A stretch of DNA of 41,888 bases from Streptomyces rishiriensis (GTDB lineage: Bacteria; Actinomycetota; Actinomycetes; Streptomycetales; Streptomycetaceae): contig NZ_BEWA01000035.1 in assembly GCF_003112535.1 (NCBI RefSeq), positions 1 through 41,888 of the forward strand. Reading direction: 5' to 3'. The translations under genes and the position numbers were made by a program. The notes under the pieces were generated by a model. The model made no database searches and was not told the DNA's origin. It worked only from the letters and a program-made list of their open reading frames with translations. This document shows, in pieces, positions 31,951-39,278 of the stretch (position 1 is its first letter; each line of letters starts with the position of its first letter).

Positions 31951-34009
31951 CGGCGGCGAGGGCGGGGACGATGCGCCAGCGTCCGGTGGTGTTCGTCGCT
32001 TCCAGGCGGCCCTCCAGGGCGGCGTCCTTCAGGCGCAGGGACACCCAGGAGCGGGAGAGGTTGTGGCGGTCGCACCAGTCGGTGAAGTCCTTCGGACCGA
32101 CGATCATCTGACCGTCGCGCTCGAAGTCCTCCAGCGCCTGGGCGAACAGCCGGCGGGCCTCGTCCGGTGACGGCTTGTGTCCGCTCTCCTGGCCGAACAG
32201 CGGTGCGTCGTCGCCGTCCTCGGGGTCGGGGAGTTCGGTGTCGGGGTCGATGTACGCGTCCTCGGGATCCACGAGGAGTCCGCTCTGGTTCATGTCGTCC
32301 TCCTCGGGGACGGCCCGCAGTGCCGCCGGGAGCTGGGTGTCGGGGGCGGGCCGGCCGGTGTAGGCGCGGCCGGCGACGCTGGAGACGGCCCCCGCAGTGA
32401 CGGGGTCGGCGCTGGCGCCGTTGCGCTGGGCCCAGGTGGCAAGTGCTTCCATGACGGGTACGGCCCGCTGGGTGAAGCGGCGGGTGCGTCCCGGGGAGGG
32501 GTAGCGGTCCTCGGGGACGCCGGGGGAGACGAGGTAGCAGTAGCCGGGGCGCCGGTTGCCCCACGCACCGGGGTGGGCGCCTGCGGCCAGGACCTCATCG
32601 GGGAGGCAGAAGCCCTCGTCGCGCGCGTCGCAGCCCAGCGCGATCACGGAGGGCAGGGAGGCGCGGGTACTGGTGGACATCTGGTCGTAGGACGGCCGCT
32701 GAAGCGACACGATCAGCGAGATGCCCGCGGAGCGGGCCTCCTGCGCGATCCCGGTGAACGCGTCGTCGCCGAGCGCGCGGAGGGTGTTGGCGGCTTCCTC
32801 GAACCAGGCGACCATGAACGGCATCCCCGCACACCCGCACGCCCGGCCGTCGCTGCGGCAGGTGTGCTCGGGGCTGGTCTGCTGCTGCGCGGCTTCCACC
32901 ACCCACTGGCGGTAGCCGTGGGCGCCCAGCCAGCGGGTGCGGGCGGGGATGGCGGCCTGTACGGCCTCCACCATCACCTCAGTGTCCGTCCCGCCCTCGA
33001 CACCCCAGTCCAGGCCCGGGCGGAGCGGGGCGAAGTCCTGGAATGCCTTGGGGTCGGACAACATCACGATGACGTCCCTGCGGGAGAGGATCTCGGTGAG
33101 CAGGTTGAGGGCGGTGTCGCCCTTGCCGGATCCGGTCCCGCCGGCGATGAGCAGGTGGGTGGAGTTGCGGCCGGCGTCCGGGTCACCGGGAAGCCAGACC
33201 TCCAGCGGGGCGCCGTCGTCGTAGCGGCCCAGGTTGAGCGGTTCGGTGATCGAGCCGCCCAGGTTCGATGGGCCCTCCCACTCCACTACCTCGGACAGCA
33301 TGTCCTCGGGGACGATGACGAGCTCGCCGCGGCGGGCGGAGTCGGCGTTGGGGGTATAGCGCACGGCGGAGGTCGGCAGGTCCAGCGCGGACGCGATACG
33401 GGCCAGGGCCTTGGTCACGTCGTCGTGGGTCTGCTCACCGGCCTCGACCGCCAGCGGGGCCGTGACTCGGTTCGGTTCGACCTTCGCGGCGCCGAGTTGG
33501 GCCCGGGCCAGTCCGACCTTCTCGAGCAGGCCCTTGTCCCCGCCCTGCCCGCCCTCGTTGGCGTCGGGGGTGTGGCGCAGGATCATCCGCGCGTTCCACG
33601 ACAGTGCTACGACCGGCCCGCCCATGATGAACAGGTCATCGATCGGCCCGGCGGTCGGTCCGGCGAGGCAGGCGGCGGTCACCCAGGCGGAGCCGGCGGC
33701 GACGGTGATGGCGGAGTGGAGTCGGCGCTGTTGGCTGGTCGACTTCCCCGCCCACCAGGTTGCCCCGGTCAGGGCCACGGAGGCGAGGGTGAGGCCGACG
33801 CCGGCGGCGGCGCTGTCGCCCCAGCGCCAGTGTCCGAGGGCGCCGGCCAGGCCGGTACCGGCCCACCCGATCCACGGCGGCATGTGGGGCTTGGCCCGGT
33901 GCAGCAGGTAGGCGCTGATGCTGCCTCCGTCGGATCCGCCGCGCGGATCCACGAGGTAGCCGGGCATGCCGTCGTAGTGGGTGGTTGTCCTGTTCTGATG
34001 ACGGACCAT
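31946..34009 (-). CDS. tra: FtsK/SpoIIIE-type conjugal DNA translocase (TraB/TraSA-like)
   Basis: 687 aa. Of two ATGs (34015 and 34009) I take 34009, because AAGGAG lies 8 bases before it but only 2 before the other. N-terminal membrane segments lie at about residues 44-62, 68-88, 100-120 and 124-140. The motor domain has Walker A AGGTGSGKGDT (289-299), Walker B FMVAWFEEA (398-406) and ARSAGISLIVSLQRPSYDQM. A C-terminal winged-helix domain (about 610-680, FTDWCDRHNLSRSWVSLRLKDAALEGRL) resembles the sequence-reading end of TraB/FtsK-gamma. It pumps double-stranded DNA between mycelial cells. Cys-rich EHTCRSDGRACGCAG (381-395) is also present in AICE relatives. Confidence 0.95.
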   Translation of the reverse strand: MVRHQNRTTTHYDGMPGYLVDPRGGSDGGSISAYLLHRAKPHMPPWIGWAGTGLAGALGHWRWGDSAAAGVGLTLASVALTGATWWAGKSTSQQRRLHSAITVAAGSAWVTAACLAGPTAGPIDDLFIMGGPVVALSWNARMILRHTPDANEGGQGGDKGLLEKVGLARAQLGAAKVEPNRVTAPLAVEAGEQTHDDVTKALARIASALDLPTSAVRYTPNADSARRGELVIVPEDMLSEVVEWEGPSNLGGSITEPLNLGRYDDGAPLEVWLPGDPDAGRNSTHLLIAGGTGSGKGDTALNLLTEILSRRDVIVMLSDPKAFQDFAPLRPGLDWGVEGGTDTEVMVEAVQAAIPARTRWLGAHGYRQWVVEAAQQQTSPEHTCRSDGRACGCAGMPFMVAWFEEAANTLRALGDDAFTGIAQEARSAGISLIVSLQRPSYDQMSTSTRASLPSVIALGCDARDEGFCLPDEVLAAGAHPGAWGNRRPGYCYLVSPGVPEDRYPSPGRTRRFTQRAVPVMEALATWAQRNGASADPVTAGAVSSVAGRAYTGRPAPDTQLPAALRAVPEEDDMNQSGLLVDPEDAYIDPDTELPDPEDGDDAPLFGQESGHKPSPDEARRLFAQALEDFERDGQMIVGPKDFTDWCDRHNLSRSWVSLRLKDAALEGRLEATNTTGRWRIVPALAAA

Positions 34010-34021
34010 CGCCATGTCTCC

Positions 34022-34612
34022 TTACTGCTGGGCCCAGTTCATGGCTCGCTGCTGCGGCTTGCGGGCACGGTGACGGACGCTGTTGATCTCTCCTTCGAAC
34101 TCCTGCTGGAAGGTCGCGTAGCAGGCCGCGGCGTTCTTCGCGGCGTCGCGCAGGGCGTCCGCGGAGCGCTGCATCTTGCGGGCCACCTTCTGGGCCCGGA
34201 TCCGGGAGCCGAGCATCCGACCCTCGGGGTCGGGCACGGTGGACAGCACGCCCTTGAGGATCTCCGCCCCCATCGCGACCTCGAAGGAGAGCATCACCGC
34301 GGCGGCGCGCAGGCTGTTGCAGTACTGTCGGATCTGCGCCGGCGAGGCGAAGTCGGGCGCCGGGAGCAGCCCGTCGGAGTGCGAGCGGCCGCCCCTGCCC
34401 GCGCGGGCGGGGGTCTTGCTGTTGTTGACGGTGACGTTGATGGGCGGGACGAACGAGCCGCCCAGGGCGCCGACGAACCCGCCCGCGGCGGCGCCGGCGT
34501 TGGCGAACTTGTTGCTCTTGTTACCGTTCTCGTCGATCAGCGGCCGGCGCCCCTGCTGGGCCTGGCGGTGCTGGCGGTTGGCGGCGCGGTTGGCGGAACC
34601 GTTGTCAGCCAT
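34022..34612 (-). CDS. Conserved AICE transfer-operon protein, unknown function
   Basis: 196 aa. ATG at 34612 with GAGGAG at good spacing. A polar Asn/Gln-rich N-terminus (NRAANRQHRQAQQGRRP), a Gly/Ala stretch with a short hydrophobic patch (AGAAAGGFVGALGGSFVPP) and a helical C-terminal 110 residues (RQYCNSLRAAAVMLSFEVAMG, then KVARKMQRSADALRDAAKNAA) are visible. I recognise it only as a type seen directly upstream of tra in AICEs. Its stop overlaps the tra ribosome site (12 bases to the tra ATG), so expression is coupled to tra. A helper of the translocase is a fair guess. Confidence 0.75.
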   Translation of the reverse strand: MADNGSANRAANRQHRQAQQGRRPLIDENGNKSNKFANAGAAAGGFVGALGGSFVPPINVTVNNSKTPARAGRGGRSHSDGLLPAPDFASPAQIRQYCNSLRAAAVMLSFEVAMGAEILKGVLSTVPDPEGRMLGSRIRAQKVARKMQRSADALRDAAKNAAACYATFQQEFEGEINSVRHRARKPQQRAMNWAQQ

Positions 34613-34629
34613 GCGGGGATCTCCTCAGG

Positions 34630-35121
34630 TCAGTGCGAGCGGCGGACGACGAGCCAGGCGGTCTGCGCGGCGATCAGCACGAGCAGCCAGATGGCGGCTA
34701 GCGGGCCGGAGAACGGGCCGAACGCGGCGGCCAGCGCCAGCCACGCGGCGGCGATCGAGACGAGCAGGACCAGTCCGGCACGCCAGAGCAGGACGCCGGC
34801 GCGGGCAGGGCGGCGGCGCTGCATGATGGCCAGCCACAGCAGCGGCGCCACCGCGGCGGGGGCGAGCAGCAGACTGGACCACCACGCCAGCGCGTGCAGG
34901 ACGGCGGTCAGCGGCAGGGCCAGCAGGGCGAGGGCGGTCGGGGCCAGCGCGGTGCGGACGTTCCACAGGGCGCGGCCCAGGAAGCCGAGCGCTTCGCGGG
35001 TCAGCGAGGGGCGTTCGGGGACGACTACCACGAACGGGTCGCTCCCGCGGCGCCCGCGTCGGCGGGGGATGTGGACGGTGGTCACGCCCGCGGCACCGCG
35101 GGCACGGGTACGGCTGGACAC
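34630..35121 (-). CDS. Spd-like polytopic membrane protein
   Basis: 163 aa. GTG at 35121 with GGGAG 8 bases upstream. A basic N-terminus (HIPRRRGRRGSDPF) is followed by four hydrophobic segments at about residues 58-74, 77-94, 108-130 and 134-157. Layout and position beside tra fit the Spd proteins that help plasmid spread along the mycelium. Only 17 bases separate it from the next gene. The exact family is not certain. Confidence 0.7.
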   Translation of the reverse strand: MSSRTRARGAAGVTTVHIPRRRGRRGSDPFVVVVPERPSLTREALGFLGRALWNVRTALAPTALALLALPLTAVLHALAWWSSLLLAPAAVAPLLWLAIMQRRRPARAGVLLWRAGLVLLVSIAAAWLALAAAFGPFSGPLAAIWLLVLIAAQTAWLVVRRSH

Positions 35122-35149
35122 AGCAGAACTCCCATGCTGTTGGAGGGAT

Positions 35150-36232
35150 TCAGGCGGCGCGCTGTTCGTCGCTGCTGGTGAAGGTTGCGAACTGGGTGTC
35201 GGTGATCAGCCCCGTCTCGCGCCATTCGGCGAGCAGATCGGCTTGCCCCTCGATGCCGTCGCACTTGGCACACAGCCGCCCGGCCGGGCGACGCCGGCGA
35301 CTACCGGGCGGGCGCTGGCCCCACTTGCACGCGGGCAATCCCGCAGCTTCGGCTTCGCGTTCCAGCTCTCGCAGGGGCTTGGCGGCGTGGGGGTAGAAGA
35401 ACTCGATCTCATCCAGCTCGCCGGGCTTGGCGAACGCCCCACACAGGCACTCACCCGACATGTGCAGGTGAACGGTCACTTCGTTCAATGGCAGCGCATC
35501 CGGCGTGCACAGCATGTGCTCGGTGTGCTGGTGCGGGAGGGTGCAGCGGTGGCGGGCCCGGTATTCACGCATGTGGGCATCGGTCCAGTGCACGATCGGA
35601 GACACCCAGATCAGCGCGCCTTCGCGGTCGACCTCTTCGGCGTTGCGGAACCGGCGGTCGGTCTCCGCCCACCGCATCCCGCCCAGATAGACGACATTGC
35701 GGGAGCGCCCGTGGCGGCCGATGATCTGCCCCCGCAGCCGCTGCAACGGTTCGTCCTTCAGCCGGCGGTACATCACGGAGTGCCCGGCCGGGCCGGGGAA
35801 GCCCTTCCATACCTGTCGGCCGATGTTCTTGCCGCGGGTGGAGAGCACGTTGCCGAGCACGAGATCCCGGTAGGAATGCTTCGGGTGCAGCTCATGCAGA
35901 GGCAGCCCCCAGGCGGCGACCACGTCTCGCACGTGCTGTGTGGTCTCCGGGATCCCCGTGCCGGTGTTGACGTGGGCGATCGCTTCCACACGGTGGCGGA
36001 AGAGGTGGTTGACCACCACGGAGTCGTTGCCGCCGGAGAACAGCCCGATCGTGGCGACCACGGGGAAGGCAGCCAGGACGCGATCAAGGATCGCGAGCGA
36101 GCGGGCTATGGCCTCATCCAGTGTCATCGCTTCCGGCTCGGCCTGCGCCTTGGGTGGCCGGCCGGTGATGCGGTCGGCCATGCCGGGGAACATGTCCCCA
36201 GCCGGCTGACGACGCTTGCCCCGGGCGGTCAT
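35150..36232 (-). CDS. PP-loop PAPS-reductase-like enzyme inside the transfer operon
   Basis: 360 aa. The ATG at 36232 overlaps the upstream stop as TGATG, showing translational coupling. The N-type ATP pyrophosphatase loop is LFSGGNDSVV (SGGNDS at about 66-71), followed by HVNTGTGIPETTQHVRDVV and VYLGGMRWAETDRR, as in the CysH/DndC superfamily. Cysteines cluster at the C-terminus (SGECLCGAF and LCAKCDGIEG), where a metal or Fe-S cluster could bind, but the CysH-type ECG-x-H tail is absent. True sulfate assimilation is therefore unlikely. Superfamily members also act in DNA phosphorothioation (DndC, SspD) and tRNA thiolation. None of the usual partners is nearby. Function unknown; a DNA- or RNA-modifying role is a hypothesis. 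Confidence 0.82.
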   Translation of the reverse strand: MTARGKRRQPAGDMFPGMADRITGRPPKAQAEPEAMTLDEAIARSLAILDRVLAAFPVVATIGLFSGGNDSVVVNHLFRHRVEAIAHVNTGTGIPETTQHVRDVVAAWGLPLHELHPKHSYRDLVLGNVLSTRGKNIGRQVWKGFPGPAGHSVMYRRLKDEPLQRLRGQIIGRHGRSRNVVYLGGMRWAETDRRFRNAEEVDREGALIWVSPIVHWTDAHMREYRARHRCTLPHQHTEHMLCTPDALPLNEVTVHLHMSGECLCGAFAKPGELDEIEFFYPHAAKPLRELEREAEAAGLPACKWGQRPPGSRRRRPAGRLCAKCDGIEGQADLLAEWRETGLITDTQFATFTSSDEQRAA

Positions 36233-37239
36233 CAGCGGCTCGCAATCGCGAGTTCGGCGCCACCCGTACCGGGGTCGCGGTGCTCGGCGTAGCGGGTAGA
36301 GACCCACCCCACCGACCAGCCGCACAACTCCGCAGCAGCCCGAACCGGCAAGCCCGCCTCGAACGCGGCCGTCACGATCGCACGGGCTTCATCCTCAGCA
36401 AGCTTGCCCGCGGCCGGACCACGCTCCAACAGGGCGGCGCGTTCATGCGCGGCCCGCTCCTCCCGCTCCCGCTGTTCACGTGCGAGGGCCTGCTCACGCT
36501 CGCGGCGCTCCCGGTCGGCCCGCTCGGCGGCCTCCTGGGCCTGGCGTTCACGCTCCTGCTCGCGCTGTTCACGCTCGCGTTCACGGCGTTCACGCTCGGC
36601 CCGCTCCGCTGCTTCCCGGGCGGCCTGCTCCTCGCGCTCCTCCCGCCGCCGGCGCTCCTCACGCTCAGCCGCCTCCTGCGCCAGGCGCGCTTCGTGTTCA
36701 CGCTGTTCACGCGCCAAGGCGGCGGCCTGCTCGCGCTCCTCCCGCGCCTCGCGGCGGGCGGCCTCATCACGCTCGCGGGCCGCCTGCTCGCGCCGCTCAT
36801 CCTCGGCCCGTTGCCGTGCCTCCATCGCCGCCACCGCAGCGGTGATGGCTCGTCGGTAGGCGAGACCGGTTTCGGCGGTGACGATCAGCAGCAGCGGCGC
36901 AACGGCATGGACAGCCACGCCGACCAGGTCTTTCGCCAGGGCGGAGTCAGCGGTGTTCAGTGCCAGGGTCATGGCGCCGGTCATCCACCGCAGCGCCACC
37001 GGCCACCGTCCCCCGTGCCCACCCAGCCGGGCCAGCACCGAGTCAAGACGCACCACGATCACGACCGCGGCATCCACCACCAGCGGCAGAATCGGCGCCG
37101 TCCAGGCCCACTTACTTGGGGTGTGGGCGGCCATCAGCGGCGTGACGGTGAGGATCGAATACAGCATTGCTCCGGACACGATCAGCCACATGCCGATGGA
37201 CAACGCGCGTTCCGCTGAACGGATCTGAACACCGTTCAC
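36232..37239 (-). CDS. DUF2637/SpdB3-like membrane protein with long coiled coil and C-terminal HTH-like end
   Basis: 335 aa. The GTG at 37239 has GGGAGG upstream and overlaps the previous stop (GTGA). Four membrane segments lie at about residues 14-36, 45-65, 80-100 and 105-122 (SIGMWLIVSGAMLYSILTV, then WTAPILPLVVDAAVVIVVRL), the DUF2637 pattern. Residues about 130-280 are an unbroken Glu/Arg/Ala coiled coil. The last 50 residues (ARAIVTAAFEAGLPVRAAAELCGWSVGWVSTRY) read like a resolvase/HTH-type DNA-binding end. So it could tether DNA, or a partner, to the membrane during transfer. Related DUF2637 proteins occur as Spd proteins in Streptomyces plasmids. Confidence 0.8.
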   Translation of the reverse strand: MNGVQIRSAERALSIGMWLIVSGAMLYSILTVTPLMAAHTPSKWAWTAPILPLVVDAAVVIVVRLDSVLARLGGHGGRWPVALRWMTGAMTLALNTADSALAKDLVGVAVHAVAPLLLIVTAETGLAYRRAITAAVAAMEARQRAEDERREQAARERDEAARREAREEREQAAALAREQREHEARLAQEAAEREERRRREEREEQAAREAAERAERERREREREQREQERERQAQEAAERADRERREREQALAREQREREERAAHERAALLERGPAAGKLAEDEARAIVTAAFEAGLPVRAAAELCGWSVGWVSTRYAEHRDPGTGGAELAIASR

Positions 37240-37766
37240 GCCGCGCCCTCCCAACCCTCAGGCGACGGCATCGACGCGTCACGGAATCCCTTCACGGCCT
37301 CATCCCGCGTGAACGTCAACAACCGCCAGAGCACCTGAGAAGCCGGGCGTTCATCGCCCGCCTTCCACGCGTGAACGGGCACGCCCTTCGTGGCGGCGTA
37401 GGCGTAGGCGTCCTCATGGCTGCTGTGGATGCTGTGCGGCTCGCCCCAGTGGAGCAGCAGCACCAGCGACCGCCCCGCCAACCGGGCCGCCTCCAGCTCC
37501 TCACCCAGCACACGGATCCGCTCGGCGCGCTCACCCAGGGCCGTCTCCATGGCGGTGAGCGCGTCGCGCAGCCGGAAGCAGTCCTCCCGAAGGATCGCCG
37601 CGTCGGTCTTCTCCGACTCGGCTCGGGCGGTCAGCTCCCACACCTCACGGACGTGACGGGCCCAAGCGGCATCCGCCAGCCCCTGCACCTCCCGCGCCCG
37701 AGCGCGCGCCCGGGCGGCGGCCTCGCTCATCCGGCGCAGATGGCCGGCGGTGACGATGCAGATCAC
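37236..37766 (-). CDS. Coiled-coil protein of the AICE operon, unknown function
   Basis: 176 aa. The GTG at 37766 overlaps the upstream stop (GTGA), and its own stop overlaps the next start in the same way. Residues about 8-95 are an Ala/Arg/Glu-rich helix with coiled-coil character (SEAAARARARAREVQGLADA, then RLRDALTAMETALGERAERI). The C-terminal half (SLVLLLHWGEPHSIHSSHEDAY, GVPVHAWKAGDER, LLTFTRDEAV) is a small mixed fold that I do not recognise. The two 4-base overlaps make it part of the coupled operon. Confidence 0.7.
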   Translation of the reverse strand: MICIVTAGHLRRMSEAAARARARAREVQGLADAAWARHVREVWELTARAESEKTDAAILREDCFRLRDALTAMETALGERAERIRVLGEELEAARLAGRSLVLLLHWGEPHSIHSSHEDAYAYAATKGVPVHAWKAGDERPASQVLWRLLTFTRDEAVKGFRDASMPSPEGWEGAA

Positions 37767-38020
37767 GCCGCCTCCCCCGCAGCGACACGGTTGGCGAGCG
37801 CCGCCCGCTCGGCCAGCACCCGGTGACGGGCCCGGCGTGCGCGCCGCGACTCCAGCTCGCCCGCCGTCCGCTCCAGCAGAGGGATCTGCACGTCCAGCGC
37901 CTCGATGTCGGCGAGGATCAGCGGCATCTCCCGCTCGATCGCATCCAGCTCAGCGTCGGTCGGCTCCATCCAGTCCGCGAACGCGGTAACAGCTTCCTGA
38001 ACAGTGACGATGTGGTCCAT
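37763..38020 (-). CDS. First gene of the AICE operon, small helical protein (DUF6284-like)
   Basis: 85 aa. ATG at 38020; AGGGAG lies about 12 bases upstream. An acidic N-terminal half (EPTDAELDAIEREMPLILADI) and a basic C-terminal helix (ESRRARRARHRVLAERAAL) suggest a small soluble helical protein. Similar short proteins open many AICE transfer operons. Function unknown. It overlaps the next gene by four bases and follows the structured leader at 38061-38181. Confidence 0.65.
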   Translation of the reverse strand: MDHIVTVQEAVTAFADWMEPTDAELDAIEREMPLILADIEALDVQIPLLERTAGELESRRARRARHRVLAERAALANRVAAGEAA

Positions 38021-38060
38021 TGGGTCGTGTTCTCCCTAGCAGGTGGCAACGGCCCGAACA

Positions 38061-38181
38061 GAGCCCCCGGTGTTCCCGCACCGGGGGCTCACGCCGTTGA
38101 GGTCGGATTTTCCGGCTCCCCTCAGCGCTGCTCGTACGAGACGAGCAGCGGAGGCAACCGGCCGCAGCGCATACGCTGCGG
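38061..38181. promoter_or_regulatory. Cluster of hairpins in the leader of the AICE operon
   Basis: Three perfect hairpins in 121 bases: 12-base stem, 6-base loop (38061-38090); 10-base stem around ACGAG (38126-38150), which also contains the palindrome CTCGTACGAG; 8-base stem around CATA (38162-38181). They lie 40-160 bases before the first gene of the minus-strand operon. CGTACG recurs at 38202 and 38223, 21 bases apart. Leader attenuation, a small RNA, or a strand-specific origin are all possible. Confidence 0.55.
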
Positions 38182-38378
38182 GGGTGAGGTCGCACTGTTT
38201 TCGTACGCGGGGACAGAACCCACGTACGCCGCCCGCTTGCAGAGGTGGGGCGGTCTCCCTCAGCACGCTGTTGAGTTGTCAAGGAACTTCCGGCAAGGGG
38301 CCCGCCCACATCCAGAGGCGAGCTATCCCAAACCGGTACGGCGTGGAAGCAGCCCAAAGAAGGCCCCTCCGACCCGCT

Positions 38379-38448
38379 GTCCTAGGACTGCGAGCGGCTT
38401 GAGATGACAGTGCCACGCAGTCCTAGGACAGTCAATAGTCCTAGGACT
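38379..38448. promoter_or_regulatory. Three GTCCTAGGAC operators, likely for the KorSA-like repressor
   Basis: The palindrome GTCCTAGGAC occurs at 38379-38388, 38420-38429 and 38438-38447; the last is a 12-base perfect palindrome AGTCCTAGGACT. The nearer pair are 18 bases apart. They end 36 bases before the GntR start codon, in the divergent control region, so autorepression and repression of the transfer operon are likely. Confidence 0.8.
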
Positions 38449-38483
38449 GTGGTTCACTGGTTTGCGGTCGAGAGGAGTTCTGC

Positions 38484-39278
38484 GTGGCACCGAAGTGGCG
38501 CGAGTTGGCGGACAGGTTCGCGGAGCAGATCAAGAGCAGTCAGTTGCCGCCGGGCTCCCAGTTGCCCCAGATCAGAGAGCTAGTCGAGGCAGGGGAAGGC
38601 TCAAAGGAGACGGTCCACAAGGCCTACAAGGCCTTGGAGGCTGAAGGCCTTGTGACGTCGACGCGCGGACATGGCACCGTCGTGCGTCCGCGTGCTGCGC
38701 TCAAGCGGCTGGGTGTCGCCCGGTACGACAAGGCGAAGTGGCGCGACGGTGACGAAGTCGCGTTCATCGCTGACCGTGTCGCATCCGGACGCGCGTACAA
38801 GCGCAACGAGCAGACACAGACCGTGAGCCGTGTCGAGGCGGACAGCCTCGTAGCGGAGGGACTGGGTGTCCCAGTCGGCTCCGAGGTGTACGCACGCGCC
38901 CGACTCGTGAAGGAAGGAGTGCAGCCGACTCATACCCTGACCAGCTACTACAGGCCGGAGCACGTCGAAGGGACACGCATTGTCGACCCCACCCCGGGCC
39001 CTGCCGGCCGTGGCGGCGGATACCGGGTCCTCTACGACGCGGGATACGAGATCGACCACATGAGAGAGGTCCTGTTCGCCCGCGTCCCGACAACGGACGA
39101 AGTACAGCTCCTACAGCTCCCCGCCGGTGAGCCGGTAGTCGAGCTGCACCGGACCACATACACCGCAGATGGCACGGTGGTTGAGTTCGCGGTGGGCATT
39201 CACTCGGCTTCTCGCTTCGCGTGGGAGTACGACTTCAAGGTTCCCGACTCTGCACAGGACAGGAAGGGGCAGGAATGA
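38484..39278 (+). CDS. KorSA-like GntR/HutC-family repressor of the AICE
   Basis: 264 aa. GTG start with GAGGAG at ideal spacing. N-terminal winged helix (residues 1-70: KWRELADRFAEQIKSSQLPPG, then GSKETVHKAYKALEAEGLVTSTRGHGTVV). The C-terminal UTRA ligand domain (about 95-250) has VYARARLVKEGVQPTHTLTSYY and ends in AVGIHSASRFAWEYDFKV. Position, orientation and family match KorSA of pSAM2, the repressor that keeps AICEs integrated. It probably binds the three palindromes just upstream. The next gene starts inside its stop codon (ATGA). Confidence 0.92.
   Translation: MAPKWRELADRFAEQIKSSQLPPGSQLPQIRELVEAGEGSKETVHKAYKALEAEGLVTSTRGHGTVVRPRAALKRLGVARYDKAKWRDGDEVAFIADRVASGRAYKRNEQTQTVSRVEADSLVAEGLGVPVGSEVYARARLVKEGVQPTHTLTSYYRPEHVEGTRIVDPTPGPAGRGGGYRVLYDAGYEIDHMREVLFARVPTTDEVQLLQLPAGEPVVELHRTTYTADGTVVEFAVGIHSASRFAWEYDFKVPDSAQDRKGQE

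Noticed and set aside
35150..36232. Canonical sulfate-assimilation CysH or DndC
   Set aside because: It lacks the CysH C-terminal ECG-x-H motif and no cysDN, cysI or dnd partner genes are near; only the superfamily can be claimed.
32177..36292. Plus-strand open frame of about 1,370 codons across the transfer operon
   Set aside because: Antisense shadow; the minus strand has the TraB, Spd-like and PP-loop motifs and coupled starts.
38043..38402. 119-residue plus-strand ORF in the AICE control region
   Set aside because: It runs through the hairpins and operators, has no ribosome site and no recognisable domain.
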